From: Oceaniglobus ichthyenteri
GTDB taxonomy: Bacteria; Pseudomonadota; Alphaproteobacteria; Rhodobacterales; Rhodobacteraceae
Assembly (NCBI RefSeq): GCF_003057885.1
Contig: NZ_QAGK01000001.1
Coordinates: forward strand, 186,001 to 250,000
Reading direction: 5' to 3'
Length of the DNA: 64,000 nt
The notes beneath the pieces were generated by a model. It had not been told where the DNA came from. It made no database searches and saw nothing but the letters and a program-made list of their open reading frames with translations. The position numbers were made by a program, and so were the translations under genes. Each line of letters starts with the position of its first letter. Positions within the stretch are counted from its first letter, which is position 1. This document shows positions 51,831 through 61,694 of this stretch, piece by piece.

Positions 51831-53003
51831 TTAAGACCCTGTGCCGTTCAGCCCTTCCAAGACCGCCATCGCGGCACGCCGCCCGGGCGCAATGCCGCCT
51901 TTACCCAATCGCATCATGGTCAGGGACAACGCCTGTGCCTGTTCTTCATGTGCGTTCAGCACCGAAAGCAAAGCGTCGGCAATTGGGCCCGGTTGACAAG
52001 CAGGGCCCAAAAACTCTGGAATGATGCGCGTTTCTGACACCAGATTCACTAATGTGACTGTGTCGATCAGCGCAGCGCGTGACATGATTTGCCAGGATAA
52101 CCAGCTCATATCATAGGCCACAACCATCGGCGTGCCCGCCGCCGCCAATTCCAACGACACCGTGCCAGATGCCGCCAATGCGACGTTGGCCGCACCGAAT
52201 GCCGCCGCCTTTTGGTGCTGCGCCGCATCCCCGGACTGGCCGCGCATGTCCAGAACGACCGGCCGACCGGCCCAGTCGCGCACACCGTCGCGCACGCTGT
52301 CATGCACCCCCGGCGCCGCCGGCACCACCACCCGCAGATCCGGGCGCGCTGCGTGCAGCTTCGCCACCACTTGCGCGAATATTGGCAGCAATCGCGCCAC
52401 CTCCGATCCGCGCGATCCGGGCAAAACCAATAACACAGGCGCATCGCCCAGATTATGGGTCTGACGAAATGCGGCAATTTCGGCGGCGTCAGCCTGCGGT
52501 TCGGCCACAACCGGGTGCCCGACAAAATCACAGCGCATTCCGGCGGCTTCCATATAGGGCGGTTCGAACGGCAAGAGCGCCAGCACCTGATCGACATGGC
52601 GCGCCATTTTGGCCGCCCGCCCCGGGCGCCAGGCCCAAACCGAAGGCGCGACATAATGCACCGTGCGGATAGTTCGGTTTTGCGCCCGCACCCGCGCCGC
52701 AACCCGAAGGCCGAAATCAGGTGAATCGATGGTGATCAATACATCAGGCTGGGCCGTCAGAACCGCATCAGCGGTTTCAATCATCCGGCGGCGCAGATGC
52801 CGATATTTTGGCAGAACCTCGGCGATTCCCATCACGCTTAGCTCTTGCATCGCAAACAGGCTGTGCAACCCTTGTTCAGCCATCAAGGGGCCGCCCACCC
52901 CGGCCCATTCCACCGGCTTTGGCGCGCAGGATTTCAGCCCGGCCATCAGCGCCGCGCCCAACCGGTCACCCGATGCCTCGCCTGCGACCAGAAATACCTT
53001 CAT
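51831..53003 (-). CDS. lpxB: Lipid-A-disaccharide synthase
   Basis: GT19 enzyme that joins UDP-diacylglucosamine and lipid X. 390 residues. MKVFLVAGEASGDRLGAALM at the start, GVGGPLMAEQGLHSLF, FGLRVAARVRA, APSVWAWRPGRAAKMA, LLVLPGSRGSEVARLLP, and ALAASGTVSLELAAAGTPMV. ATG 53003 overlaps the lpxI stop (ATGA). Last gene of the envelope block. Confidence 0.97.
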   Translation of the reverse strand: MKVFLVAGEASGDRLGAALMAGLKSCAPKPVEWAGVGGPLMAEQGLHSLFAMQELSVMGIAEVLPKYRHLRRRMIETADAVLTAQPDVLITIDSPDFGLRVAARVRAQNRTIRTVHYVAPSVWAWRPGRAAKMARHVDQVLALLPFEPPYMEAAGMRCDFVGHPVVAEPQADAAEIAAFRQTHNLGDAPVLLVLPGSRGSEVARLLPIFAQVVAKLHAARPDLRVVVPAAPGVHDSVRDGVRDWAGRPVVLDMRGQSGDAAQHQKAAAFGAANVALAASGTVSLELAAAGTPMVVAYDMSWLSWQIMSRAALIDTVTLVNLVSETRIIPEFLGPACQPGPIADALLSVLNAHEEQAQALSLTMMRLGKGGIAPGRRAAMAVLEGLNGTGS

Positions 53004-53842
53004 TCCGGTTGCCGCACCCAAAGAAACAGACCCAGTTTATCGGCCAGATCAATTACCGTTTCGCGGTCGATCACCATCACGCCGCCCGCCTCGATCACAA
53101 TACCTGACAGGCCCGCCGCCGCCGCGCCACGCACGGTTTTCGGCCCAATCGCGGGCAGATCAATCCGCCGATCCTGACCCGGTTTCGGGGCCTTGTAAAA
53201 AATACCGCCCGCCGGAACACCGGGCATCTCCAACGACCCGGCCTTTTTTCCGCGCAATTGCGCCACACTGGCCAATGTCCAATCCGTACCTGGCCACGCC
53301 TCAATCGCCAATGCCTGCCCCTGGGCCACAACACAGGATTGCCCCACATCGGCCCGGCCCATGGCGGCCAGAATCGCCTGCCCGCGCTGCGCATCGCGCC
53401 GGGCGGTTTCATCGGGTTGTGCCTGTGTGGCAATGCCTGGCGATGGCATCAGGCCGGGCAAAACATCATGGGCGGCAACCACCGCAAGACCCGCTTCTTC
53501 AAATAACGCCAAAACAATGCGCAAAGCCGCGTCATCGCCCTGTTGCAACGCCTGCATTACCCGCGGCACCATTGGCATAGTGGCCCGATCAACCAATGCG
53601 GGGTCCAGCGGCGGGCGGCGGATCAAACCCGCAAAGCAAACCCGATCCACACCCTGATCCCGCAGCGTTGCAATAAAGCTGCCCAAGGTTTCGATCCGAA
53701 ACCGGATCACCGGGCGCGTGCCCCGATCCTCCATCTTAAAGCCCGAAAGCTCGGCCAAAACCGGCGGTTCACCCACTGCTTCAAGCCGTTCAATCAGCAG
53801 TGCTGGCAAACGGCCCTGCCCCGCGATCACACACAAGGTCAT
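53000..53842 (-). CDS. lpxI: UDP-2,3-diacylglucosamine pyrophosphatase LpxI
   Basis: Makes 2,3-diacylglucosamine-1-phosphate (lipid X), replacing LpxH of gammaproteobacteria. 280 residues; LpxI features: N-terminal CVIAGQGRLPALLIERL, GLIRRPPLDPAL, a catalytic-domain segment VGQSCVVAQGQALAIEAWPG, and DLPAIGPKTVRGAAAAGLSG followed by VIEAGGVMVIDRE. Position between lpxA and lpxB, overlapping both by ATGA, is the standard place for lpxI. Confidence 0.95.
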   Translation of the reverse strand: MTLCVIAGQGRLPALLIERLEAVGEPPVLAELSGFKMEDRGTRPVIRFRIETLGSFIATLRDQGVDRVCFAGLIRRPPLDPALVDRATMPMVPRVMQALQQGDDAALRIVLALFEEAGLAVVAAHDVLPGLMPSPGIATQAQPDETARRDAQRGQAILAAMGRADVGQSCVVAQGQALAIEAWPGTDWTLASVAQLRGKKAGSLEMPGVPAGGIFYKAPKPGQDRRIDLPAIGPKTVRGAAAAGLSGIVIEAGGVMVIDRETVIDLADKLGLFLWVRQPE

Positions 53843-54636
53843 GACGGCGTGAGAAAGCCGCGATCACTGTCGGCAAGAATAAAATCAACCATTTTTCGCA
53901 CATAGGCACTGTCGGTTTCATCGCTAAGCCGACGCGCGCGGTCTTGAAACGCGCCTTCGCCTTGCTTCAGCATCTGAAATGCGGCGCGCAGGGCTGTGAT
54001 ATCGGCCCGGCTGACCCCCTTGCGTTTCAGCCCCACCAGGTTCAGCCCATCCAATTCGCCGCGCGGTGCCTGTACCAAAGCGTGGGGGATTACATCATGG
54101 GTGACCATGGTGACCGCGCCAATGATCGCGCCCTCCCCGATCCGTACAAATTGATGGATGCCAGACAAACCGCCGATAATCACGTCATCTTCGATAATGC
54201 AGTGGCCCGCCACCGCCGAACTGTTGACGATGATCACCCGGTTGCCCACCTGTGCATCATGGGCCACATGTGCACCGGCCATGATCAGACAATCATCGCC
54301 CACGCGGGTCACACCGCCACCCCCATCGGTGCCGGTGTTGATTGTTACATGTTCGCGAATCCGACAGCGTGCGCCGATGATCAATTGCGTTTCTTCGCCC
54401 GCGAATTTCAGATCCTGAGGAATTTCACCGATGCTGGCGAACGGAAAAATCACGCTGTCCAGCCCGATCTCGGTACGCCCGGAAATCACAACATGGCTTT
54501 TGACAGTCACGCCGTCGCCCAATGAAACCTGTGGCCCGATCACAGAGAACGGCCCGATCACGACATTGGCGCCAATCACGGCCCCATCTTCCACGATGGC
54601 CGAGGCGTGGATTCGGGCAGAGGCGGCGATGCTCAC
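53839..54636 (-). CDS. lpxA: UDP-N-acetylglucosamine acyltransferase
   Basis: First step of lipid A synthesis, adding 3-hydroxyacyl from ACP. 265 residues of left-handed beta-helix hexapeptide repeats ([20 protein letters not shown] and onwards), catalytic His in [13 protein letters not shown] near 126, and the C-terminal helical part [19 protein letters not shown]. Starts with GTG 54636, which overlaps the fabZ stop (GTGA). Confidence 0.97.
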   Translation of the reverse strand: MSIAASARIHASAIVEDGAVIGANVVIGPFSVIGPQVSLGDGVTVKSHVVISGRTEIGLDSVIFPFASIGEIPQDLKFAGEETQLIIGARCRIREHVTINTGTDGGGGVTRVGDDCLIMAGAHVAHDAQVGNRVIIVNSSAVAGHCIIEDDVIIGGLSGIHQFVRIGEGAIIGAVTMVTHDVIPHALVQAPRGELDGLNLVGLKRKGVSRADITALRAAFQMLKQGEGAFQDRARRLSDETDSAYVRKMVDFILADSDRGFLTPS

Positions 54637-55085
54637 TTGGGCAGATCCATCATCGCGGTGAATTCCGCCTCACAGGCCAATTCGCCCTCAACCTCGGCGC
54701 GGCCATGAAATTTCCAAACCTTGCCACCGCCCCGCTTGGTAGTGACGTGCAGTTCCAACACATCGCCCGGAACCACCTTGCGCCGGAACTTGGCGCTGTC
54801 GATGGCCATGAAATAAACCAGAAAATCCTTGTCGGCCAGATCTTTGGCGACCCCAACCATCACGGCGGCGGTTTGTGCCATCGCTTCCACGATTGTGACG
54901 CCTGGCATGATCGGGGTGCCGGGAAAGTGGCCCTGAAAATGCGGCTCGTTCATGGTGACGTTTTTGATGCCAACCGCACTTTGCGCATCGACAATATCGC
55001 GTACCTTATCCACCAACAAAAACGGATACCGATGCGGGATGATCCGCTGAATCAACTGAATATCGGCGCTGGTTTTATCGCTCAT
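54633..55085 (-). CDS. fabZ: 3-hydroxyacyl-ACP dehydratase FabZ
   Basis: Dehydrates beta-hydroxyacyl-ACP, competing with LpxA for substrate. 150 residues; hot-dog fold with [17 protein letters not shown], catalytic His in [20 protein letters not shown] and Glu in the same segment, and [20 protein letters not shown] 55085 preferred; the reading to 55127 adds non-homologous residues. Coupled to lpxA. Where E. coli has lpxD between skp and fabZ, there is only a 63-base gap here. Confidence 0.96.
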   Translation of the reverse strand: MSDKTSADIQLIQRIIPHRYPFLLVDKVRDIVDAQSAVGIKNVTMNEPHFQGHFPGTPIMPGVTIVEAMAQTAAVMVGVAKDLADKDFLVYFMAIDSAKFRRKVVPGDVLELHVTTKRGGGKVWKFHGRAEVEGELACEAEFTAMMDLPK

Positions 55086-55148
55086 CTGCAGGCATCCTTT
55101 GGCTTTTGGTCTGACTAACAATTGCACGCCAATGCCGCAAGCGGGCGG

Positions 55149-55676
55149 TTAAGGTTGTTGCCCGGTTCCATCGCCGATGGCGGCATCAATCCGCGCGATG
55201 GCCAGATCCGTGATGTCAATCGAGTCGACCGACAAGAACACCATCCTTTCATCCAAAATGGCCAAGGCGCCGCGTTCTTGCATGATTGTCAGCAGCACAG
55301 TTGCAACGCGTGAAAAAAACACCTGTTGCGCTTCGTCGTTCTTACGACCGATGGCCCGGCCCTTGGCGTCTTGTTCTGTGCGGATCGATGTGACCTTTTC
55401 ATCAAAGGCCTGCGCCTTTTCGCGAAACTCATCAACGGGCAGATTGGCGCGTTCGGCCGTCAGCGCTTGCTCTTCTGCCATCAGGGCTGCTTCGATCTCA
55501 CGGTTTTCCGCGGCCAGCTCTGCCGACGACGCGGCGATATCTGACCGGATCCGTTGGCCAAACTGGGATTGCAGGAACAGTTCTTCCTGATTCAAGGTCA
55601 AGACAGGTGTGACGTTTTGCGCCCCGACCGGTCCGGTCAGGGCGACAAAGATAACAAGCGCAAGCGCGCGCCACAT
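55149..55676 (-). CDS. OmpH/Skp family periplasmic chaperone
   Basis: Predicted to hold unfolded outer-membrane proteins between the Sec pore and BamA. 175 residues; signal peptide (MWRALALVIFVALTGPVGAQ, cleavage near 19-20) and a long charged alpha-helical middle rich in Glu, Ala and Arg (SSAELAAENREIEAALMAEE, FREKAQAFDEKVTSIRTEQD), typical of Skp tentacles. Starts two bases after bamA. Sequence conservation of this family is low, so identification rests on pattern and position. Confidence 0.88.
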   Translation of the reverse strand: MWRALALVIFVALTGPVGAQNVTPVLTLNQEELFLQSQFGQRIRSDIAASSAELAAENREIEAALMAEEQALTAERANLPVDEFREKAQAFDEKVTSIRTEQDAKGRAIGRKNDEAQQVFFSRVATVLLTIMQERGALAILDERMVFLSVDSIDITDLAIARIDAAIGDGTGQQP

Positions 55677-55678
55677 TC

Positions 55679-58018
55679 TTAAAACTCGGTCGAAATCGTC
55701 AGGTTGAAGTTCTGCTCAAGATCATAGTCTTCTTTCTTGAGCGGTTTGGAGAAGTTGAACCGCAACGGACCGATTGGCGTATCCCAAAACAGCGAAACAC
55801 CGATTGAGGCGCGCAACGCGGCGCTGTCATCGACAATACCGCCCGCACCGGCCGTGTCATCCAGGCCCCAGAGCGACCCGACATCAACAAACGCACCGCC
55901 CGAAATTCCGTATTCTTCGGGCAAACCCAAGGGAAATTCAGCCTCAAACCGGGCGACGGCAAACATGTTACCGCCCAAGGCATCCCGATTTACGGCCCCC
56001 AGATCACGCGGGCCGATCCCCTTGGATTCAAACCCGCGCAAAAGGTTGGGACCAAGGAAATAGCGGTCGGTCAGGCGGGAGGTCGACCCGCCAAAAGAGT
56101 TGATAGCGCCACCTTCGAATGTGGCCCGCAAGGTGACTTCTTCATTCATCACCTTAGTCTGACCAATCGCCTTGGCGCTGGTTTTGACGTATTTCGTGTC
56201 ACCGCCAAAGCCGGCAAAATCCTGACCGAAAGACAGCAACACACCCGCGTTCGGGTTCAACCCGGTCACCCGGGTGTCATAGGTAAAGGTATAACCAAAG
56301 GCGCTGGTATATTTCGAACCGACCTCACCCTTAAGGATTGGCGAACTTTCTTTGCTAATATTCGACACGGTGTCTTTTGATACGGAATAACGGGTCTGAA
56401 GGCGGCCATTCTCGGAGATTGGAAAGGTCAGCGAAGGTGAAATGCCGACAACCCGCGTGTCGTAAAACGAATCGTCCTGCTCTGACACGGAATAGAAGGC
56501 GTTGAACGTGAACGACAAATCGCGCCCCAACAAGGCCGGTTCCGTAAACGACAGGTTCGAACTCGCCGAATCGGTGCCGCTTGCCACGACAAATCTCAGG
56601 GTCTGCCCCCGGCCCAAAAAGTTACGCTCGGAAAATGAAATGTTAACGCCCGGGCCGGTATCGGCGGAATAGCTGGCGCCGAATGACAGGTTGCCAGTGG
56701 GCTGTTCTTCGACGTCGACATCAACAACCACCTGATCACCTGCGCTGCCTTCGCTGGTGTTCACATCGGCATTGGCGAAATAACCCAAGGCGCGAATCCG
56801 CTCGGCGGCCTGGCGAATTTCGCGCGGGTTGAACGGATCACCCTCAACGGTTTTAAATTGGCGCCGGATCACCCGATCCAATGTCGTGGCGTTGCCTTCG
56901 ATGTCGATCCGTTCGACAAAAATGCGCGGACCCCGTTCAATGACGTAATCAACGTTCAAGATCAGATTGCGTTGATCGCGGGTGATTTCGGGATTCACAC
57001 GGATAAACGCCAAACCTTTTTGCGTCGCCAAACGCTCCATCCGGTTGATATCATTTTCCAAAGCGCCGGGCGAATAGGTTTGGCCAGCACGGGTTTTGGT
57101 AACGGCCAGAAATTCCTGCGCATCCACATTGGGCAAATCCGAAGATGCCGTGACACCGCCAAACTTGTAAGGCTGGCCTTCCTGGATGGTGAAGGTGATG
57201 AAGAATGCATTCCGCTCGCGGGAAAACTCGCTGTTCACGCTGAGGATCTGAAAATCGATATAGCCGCGCGCGGTGTAAAAATCGCTCAGAAGCCGTTTGT
57301 CAAATTCGATACGGTCGGCAACAAATGTGTCACGCTGAATGATCTGACGCAGAAAACCGGCCTGTTTGGTGTCCAGAACGCGGCGCAGGCGGCGGTCTGA
57401 AAAACTGCGATTGCCGACAAATGACAAACGTTCGATTTCAACAACTTTGCCCTCGACAACCTCGAATACCAGATCAACGCGGTTGTTTGCACGGCGGATG
57501 ATTTTCGGCGAAACACTGGCGGCCAGACGACCGCGCGCCTCGTACAATTCAACCATTGATGCGGCGTCTTGTTCGGCGACGGTCGGGTTATAAACCCGAC
57601 GCACCTGTGATTGCACCAAAGGCAGCAACTGATCATCCTTTAGACGCACGTTGCCTTCAATGTTGATACGGTTGATTGTCGGCCATTCCTGAACCCGGAT
57701 GACCAGGGTTGAACCGCTGGGCACCAATTCGACCGTTTCAAACAGGCCGGAATTGACGATCCGTTGGTAGGCATCGTTCAACGCGCCGGGCGATACGGCC
57801 TCGCCCCGCCCGATTCCCGCGTATGACAGGATCGTGCCCTGTTCGACCCGCTGATTGCCTTCAATCGATACGGTGTTGAAACTGTAGGATTGCGCCTGGG
57901 CGTGGGACGCGGAAAAAGCGGCAAACACCCCAAAACAAAGGATTAAAGCCACACTGCGCAGGCGTACCCACGCGGTTTCAACTGCACGGCGTTGATCGCC
58001 TGTTGTTTTGATACTCAT
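55679..58018 (-). CDS. bamA: Outer membrane protein assembly factor BamA
   Basis: Inserts beta-barrel proteins into the outer membrane. 779 residues: a signal region ending SHAQAQ near 43, five POTRA domains (first VSIEGNQRVEQGTILSYAGI; later INIEGNVRLKDDQLLPLVQS, IDIEGNATTLDRVIRRQFKT), then a 16-strand barrel with GNLSFGASYSADTGPGVNIS, the conserved L6 motif as LRGFESKGIGPRD, and a terminal Phe (LTISTEF). The signal peptide has a long basic N-region. Lies between the small membrane protein gene and ompH. Confidence 0.97.
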   Translation of the reverse strand: MSIKTTGDQRRAVETAWVRLRSVALILCFGVFAAFSASHAQAQSYSFNTVSIEGNQRVEQGTILSYAGIGRGEAVSPGALNDAYQRIVNSGLFETVELVPSGSTLVIRVQEWPTINRINIEGNVRLKDDQLLPLVQSQVRRVYNPTVAEQDAASMVELYEARGRLAASVSPKIIRRANNRVDLVFEVVEGKVVEIERLSFVGNRSFSDRRLRRVLDTKQAGFLRQIIQRDTFVADRIEFDKRLLSDFYTARGYIDFQILSVNSEFSRERNAFFITFTIQEGQPYKFGGVTASSDLPNVDAQEFLAVTKTRAGQTYSPGALENDINRMERLATQKGLAFIRVNPEITRDQRNLILNVDYVIERGPRIFVERIDIEGNATTLDRVIRRQFKTVEGDPFNPREIRQAAERIRALGYFANADVNTSEGSAGDQVVVDVDVEEQPTGNLSFGASYSADTGPGVNISFSERNFLGRGQTLRFVVASGTDSASSNLSFTEPALLGRDLSFTFNAFYSVSEQDDSFYDTRVVGISPSLTFPISENGRLQTRYSVSKDTVSNISKESSPILKGEVGSKYTSAFGYTFTYDTRVTGLNPNAGVLLSFGQDFAGFGGDTKYVKTSAKAIGQTKVMNEEVTLRATFEGGAINSFGGSTSRLTDRYFLGPNLLRGFESKGIGPRDLGAVNRDALGGNMFAVARFEAEFPLGLPEEYGISGGAFVDVGSLWGLDDTAGAGGIVDDSAALRASIGVSLFWDTPIGPLRFNFSKPLKKEDYDLEQNFNLTISTEF

Positions 58019-58155
58019 GTGCCCCAGTTCCGATGCCGACTTCGTGTAAGACTTAGCTATCGAGATTGGCAGGACTTGTCAAAACACAGACGACTCAAAA
58101 ACCGCTTATTTATCCGCTGTTTTCGAATATGACCTAAATGTAGGGGCAACCCCGA

Positions 58156-58281
58156 TCAGAACGTGCCGATATAAGCACCAACCATCAAGGCAGCGAGGAT
58201 CGTTGCAAAATAGATGATCCGGTCAACATTGAGATCGACCAACAATGATATGCTGCGCGCGCCGGCTTCGATATGTTGCAT
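58156..58281 (-). CDS. Small single-span membrane protein between rseP and bamA
   Basis: 41 residues, below usual gene-calling length. N-terminus MQHIEAGARSISLLVDLNVD, then a hydrophobic span IIYFATILAALMVGAYIG (22-39). GAGGG lies 8 bases before ATG 58281 and the frame is closed by TGA at 58156. It sits in the 356-base gap of the rseP-bamA part of the envelope operon, on the same strand. Unrecognised; a role in envelope assembly or stress is only suggested by position. The rest of the gap (58019-58155) shows nothing clear. Confidence 0.6.
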   Translation of the reverse strand: MQHIEAGARSISLLVDLNVDRIIYFATILAALMVGAYIGTF

Positions 58282-58374
58282 CGCTTCGCCCTCTTTCCCG
58301 GTGTACCTTTGACTTCACCAAGGGTTAGCGCGCGAATGTGGCGTGATTTTGGCGTTGGCGCAGTTTTTCACCCC

Positions 58375-59721
58375 CTAGGGGCAGAACAAATCGTTGGTGA
58401 TGGCAAAAATCATCAGCGTTGCCAACAGTGACAGGCCGATAATCATCAGCACCCGCAACGCGCCGTCGCTGGGCGGCTTGCCGGTAACCGCCTCATAGGC
58501 GTGAAACACCAGGTGCCCGCCATCCAGAACCGGAATCGGAAACAGGTTCAACAACCCCACCGCCGTTGACAGCACCGCGATGAACCAGATGAACGTCAGC
58601 CCCCCCTGCGAGGCCGCAGCGCCGCTGGTTTGGGCAATGCCGATCGGCCCTTGCAAGCCACAGCTGGAAATCGCGCCCACCGCCATGTGATACAGGCCCG
58701 AAACCGAGGATTGCGCGATGAAATAGGTTTGTTGCACCGCCTGACCAAGGGCGCTGAACACTCCCGGCGTTTCAGTTTGCGGGGTAAAGAACAGCCCACC
58801 CGATATCCCGATCAGCCAGCGGGTTTCAAACCCACCTTCGGCGCGGGGCAAATCCACCGGACGCGGCGACAGGGTGATATCCAACGTCTCACCGCCGCTG
58901 ATCGTGCTGCGCCAGACCGTCAGGTTCAGTGATTTGCCTTCGGCCGCGGCCACCAATTCGGGCAATTCGTCAAACACCGAAATGCTTTGCCCATCAACGG
59001 CGGTGATCACATCGCCCACTTTCAGGCCCGCATCCATCGCCGCGGATTGCAGATTAACGCCATTGACCAACGGCGGATAAGGGTGCGGCCCCTGCACCGT
59101 GATCGTATCTCCATTGCGCAAAACCGTATAATCCAGGATCGGAGCGACAGGCAGCTGTTTGATATATTGATCCAACTGCGCCAGGGCCGGGGTTTTCAAC
59201 CCGGCAATCGACAGCAGTTCGTCACCCGCGCGCAATTCCTGTACCGGCGCGGGCAGTGGCATGATTTCATCCACCGTCAACGGATCGCTGGCCACGCCGC
59301 GAAACATCATCACCGTTGCAAAGATGGCGATGGAAAAGACAAAATTGAACCCCGGCCCCGCCGCAACCGTGGCGGCCCGTGCCCACAACGGGGCGCCCGC
59401 CATGGTGCGGCGTTTTTCAGCCGCGCTCAGGGTGGACACATCGGTCGCTTCAACGCTGGCAGCATCCGCATCACCGGCAAATTTCACATATCCGCCGAAC
59501 GGCAATGCCGCGACCTGCCACTGTGTGCCCCGTTTATCGATCCGCGAATACAGGATCGGCCCAAAGCCCAAGGAAAACACATCGGCATGAATGCCCGACC
59601 ACCGGCCAACAATGTAATGGCCATACTCATGCACCGCCACAATGATCGACAACGCGACGATAAACGCCAGAATGGAATAGAAAAAACTACCGAAACTCGG
59701 GATCAGGCCGATCAGGTCCAT
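58375..59721 (-). CDS. rseP: Site-2 intramembrane zinc metalloprotease RseP
   Basis: Cuts transmembrane segments, classically anti-sigma factors and signal-peptide remnants. 448 residues. HEYGH (31-35) is the zinc site; PDZ domains in the centre (GDVITAVDGQSISVFDELPE); second ligand motif PIPVLDGGHLVFHAYEAVTG near 395; other hydrophobic spans at about 105, 375 and 425. The first part FGPILYSRIDKRGTQWQVAALPFGGYVKF is family-typical. Start has an AAGGA unusually far upstream (13 bases). dxr ends 15 bases before it. Confidence 0.96.
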   Translation of the reverse strand: MDLIGLIPSFGSFFYSILAFIVALSIIVAVHEYGHYIVGRWSGIHADVFSLGFGPILYSRIDKRGTQWQVAALPFGGYVKFAGDADAASVEATDVSTLSAAEKRRTMAGAPLWARAATVAAGPGFNFVFSIAIFATVMMFRGVASDPLTVDEIMPLPAPVQELRAGDELLSIAGLKTPALAQLDQYIKQLPVAPILDYTVLRNGDTITVQGPHPYPPLVNGVNLQSAAMDAGLKVGDVITAVDGQSISVFDELPELVAAAEGKSLNLTVWRSTISGGETLDITLSPRPVDLPRAEGGFETRWLIGISGGLFFTPQTETPGVFSALGQAVQQTYFIAQSSVSGLYHMAVGAISSCGLQGPIGIAQTSGAAASQGGLTFIWFIAVLSTAVGLLNLFPIPVLDGGHLVFHAYEAVTGKPPSDGALRVLMIIGLSLLATLMIFAITNDLFCP

Positions 59722-59736
59722 GGGCTGTGATTATCC

Positions 59737-60909
59737 TTATGAGGGGCGCGCGGCAATCGCCTCGGCCGCACGTATCCGAGCCATATGGTCGGTCTGCGCC
59801 ACATTATCTAGGGTCATTGCGGCATGGACAAGGCCATCTGCGGCCATTTTACCCAGGGTGTCTTCCACAATGGCGGCCATATCCAGAAATCGGATCTGTC
59901 CGTCGATGAACGCATCCAGCGCGCGTTCCTTGGCCCCGTTGAACACCGCACCCGTCAGCCCGCCCGCCTGCATCACCTCGCGGGCGAGGCGCAAGGCGGG
60001 GTAACGCGCGGGGTCTGGCGCGCGAAACGTGAACTGTCCCAGTTTGGCGAAATCCAGACGCGCCACCGGCAACGGGCGGCGGATGGGCCAATGCAGGGCA
60101 AACCCGACGGCGTGGCGCATATCGGGTGGGCCGACATGGGTCATCAACCCGCCATCGACAAACCCGACCATGGCATGCACCAATGATTCCGGGTGCACCA
60201 ACGCCTCGATCTTGTCCGGGGAAACGCCGAAAAACTCATGGGTTTCAATCAGTTCCAGTGCCTTGTTGAACATGCTGGCACTGTCGATCGTAATGCGCTG
60301 TCCCATCGCCCAATTGGGATGTGCCGACGCATCGGCAAGCGTGGCTTGTGCCATTTTTTCAAGGGGCCAATCACGGAATGCGCCACCGCTGGCGGTGATG
60401 ATGATGCGCTCGACCGTTGTGATATCTTCGCCAATCAGCGCCTGAAACACAGCCGAATGTTCACTGTCCACCGGCAGGATCACCGCGCCATGATCGCGCG
60501 CGGTTTGCATCAGCAAAGGCCCTGCCGTCACCAAGGATTCCTTGTTGGCCAAGGCCAGGGTCGCGCCCTGTTTCAACGCCGCCATACCCGGTGCAAGACC
60601 GGCGTGACCGACGATGGCCGACATCACCCAATCGGCCGGGCGCGCTGCCGCCTCGGTGATTGCCCCTGCCCCGGCGGCACATGCGATGCCAGTTCCGGCA
60701 AGCGCCGCGCGCAAGGCAGGCAAGTGATCTTCATAGGCGGTCACGGCAATTTCGGCGTCAAACTGGCGCGCCATCTGCGCCAACCGATCGATATTGCGCC
60801 CCCCGGTCAGGGCAACCACATCATAGGCTGCCGGATCACGCCCGATCAGATCCAATGTCGTGCCGCCAATTGACCCGGTTGCGCCGAAAATAGAAATTCG
60901 TCGTGTCAT
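59737..60909 (-). CDS. dxr: 1-deoxy-D-xylulose 5-phosphate reductoisomerase
   Basis: Second step of the MEP pathway to isoprenoids. 390 residues. NADPH motif ISIFGATGSIGGTTLDLIGR, LALANKESLVTAGPLL, metal site PVDSEHSAVFQAL, ITASGGAFRDWPLEKM, and PNWAMGQRITIDSASMFNKALELIE. ATG 60909 overlaps the cdsA stop. Supplies isoprenoid units for UppS encoded two genes upstream. Confidence 0.97.
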   Translation of the reverse strand: MTRRISIFGATGSIGGTTLDLIGRDPAAYDVVALTGGRNIDRLAQMARQFDAEIAVTAYEDHLPALRAALAGTGIACAAGAGAITEAAARPADWVMSAIVGHAGLAPGMAALKQGATLALANKESLVTAGPLLMQTARDHGAVILPVDSEHSAVFQALIGEDITTVERIIITASGGAFRDWPLEKMAQATLADASAHPNWAMGQRITIDSASMFNKALELIETHEFFGVSPDKIEALVHPESLVHAMVGFVDGGLMTHVGPPDMRHAVGFALHWPIRRPLPVARLDFAKLGQFTFRAPDPARYPALRLAREVMQAGGLTGAVFNGAKERALDAFIDGQIRFLDMAAIVEDTLGKMAADGLVHAAMTLDNVAQTDHMARIRAAEAIAARPS

Positions 60910-61694
60910 AAAACGCCCGGTGGGAAATCCACCAACTGCTCCACCAATAGCAAAAACACCGATGCGCCCAGCATTCCGTCAAACCGATCAAACAGCCCGC
61001 CATGTCCGGGCAAAAGTGACGAACTGTCTTTCACGCCAGCGCGGCGTTTTACGGCGCTTTCGGCGACATCGCCCATCTGGCTGGCCATCGAAACCGCGAT
61101 GGAAATGCCAATGATCTGTAAACCGACATCGGTTTGAAGCACATAAATCCAACCCACCACGGCGGCCGCGATCCAGCCCGCAACCGTGCCCGACCAGGTT
61201 TTTTTGGGGCTGACGCGCGGCCAGAATTTTGGCCCGCCGATAAACCGCCCGGCAAAATATCCGGCGATATCGGTGACAATCACCACCAGGGCCAGCCACA
61301 ACATCCAGACAAAGCCAAAATCGTTGCGCAGGATAAGAAGGCCAAACCCGGCCAACAGGATCATCACCGAGAAAATGGCGAAGGTCGCCCGGCGTTGGCG
61401 CAGTTGCCCAAACCCCACGAACGCCGGCGCCAACAAAAGCGGCAGCGCAAAGCCCGGCGGCAACAGATCCGCCACCAAAAGCGCGCCCCCCGCAATTGCG
61501 GCAATCACCAGGGCCGGCGCCTGATCGTCAAGCATGCGGGTAAGTTCCCACACCATCACGGCAGAAACCACGACAGTCAGCGCCAGAAAGAACCAACCTC
61601 CCAACCAGACACAGCCGATCCCAACCACGGCAATTACCGCGCTTGATGCGACACGAACGATCAGATCGTCCCATTGTCCGGGCTTGGACGTCAT
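60906..61694 (-). CDS. cdsA: Phosphatidate cytidylyltransferase
   Basis: Makes CDP-diacylglycerol for all phospholipids. 262 residues with about seven hydrophobic spans; the C-terminal signature SQMGDVAESAVKRRAGVKDS followed by LLPGHGGLFDRFDGML is complete. ATG 61694 overlaps the uppS stop and its own stop overlaps dxr, so uppS-cdsA-dxr are translationally linked. Confidence 0.97.
   Translation of the reverse strand: MTSKPGQWDDLIVRVASSAVIAVVGIGCVWLGGWFFLALTVVVSAVMVWELTRMLDDQAPALVIAAIAGGALLVADLLPPGFALPLLLAPAFVGFGQLRQRRATFAIFSVMILLAGFGLLILRNDFGFVWMLWLALVVIVTDIAGYFAGRFIGGPKFWPRVSPKKTWSGTVAGWIAAAVVGWIYVLQTDVGLQIIGISIAVSMASQMGDVAESAVKRRAGVKDSSSLLPGHGGLFDRFDGMLGASVFLLLVEQLVDFPPGVL

Noticed and set aside
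58372-58381. CCCCTAGGGG palindrome at the rseP stop codon
   Set aside because: Short, overlaps the coding end, no T-run; likely chance.
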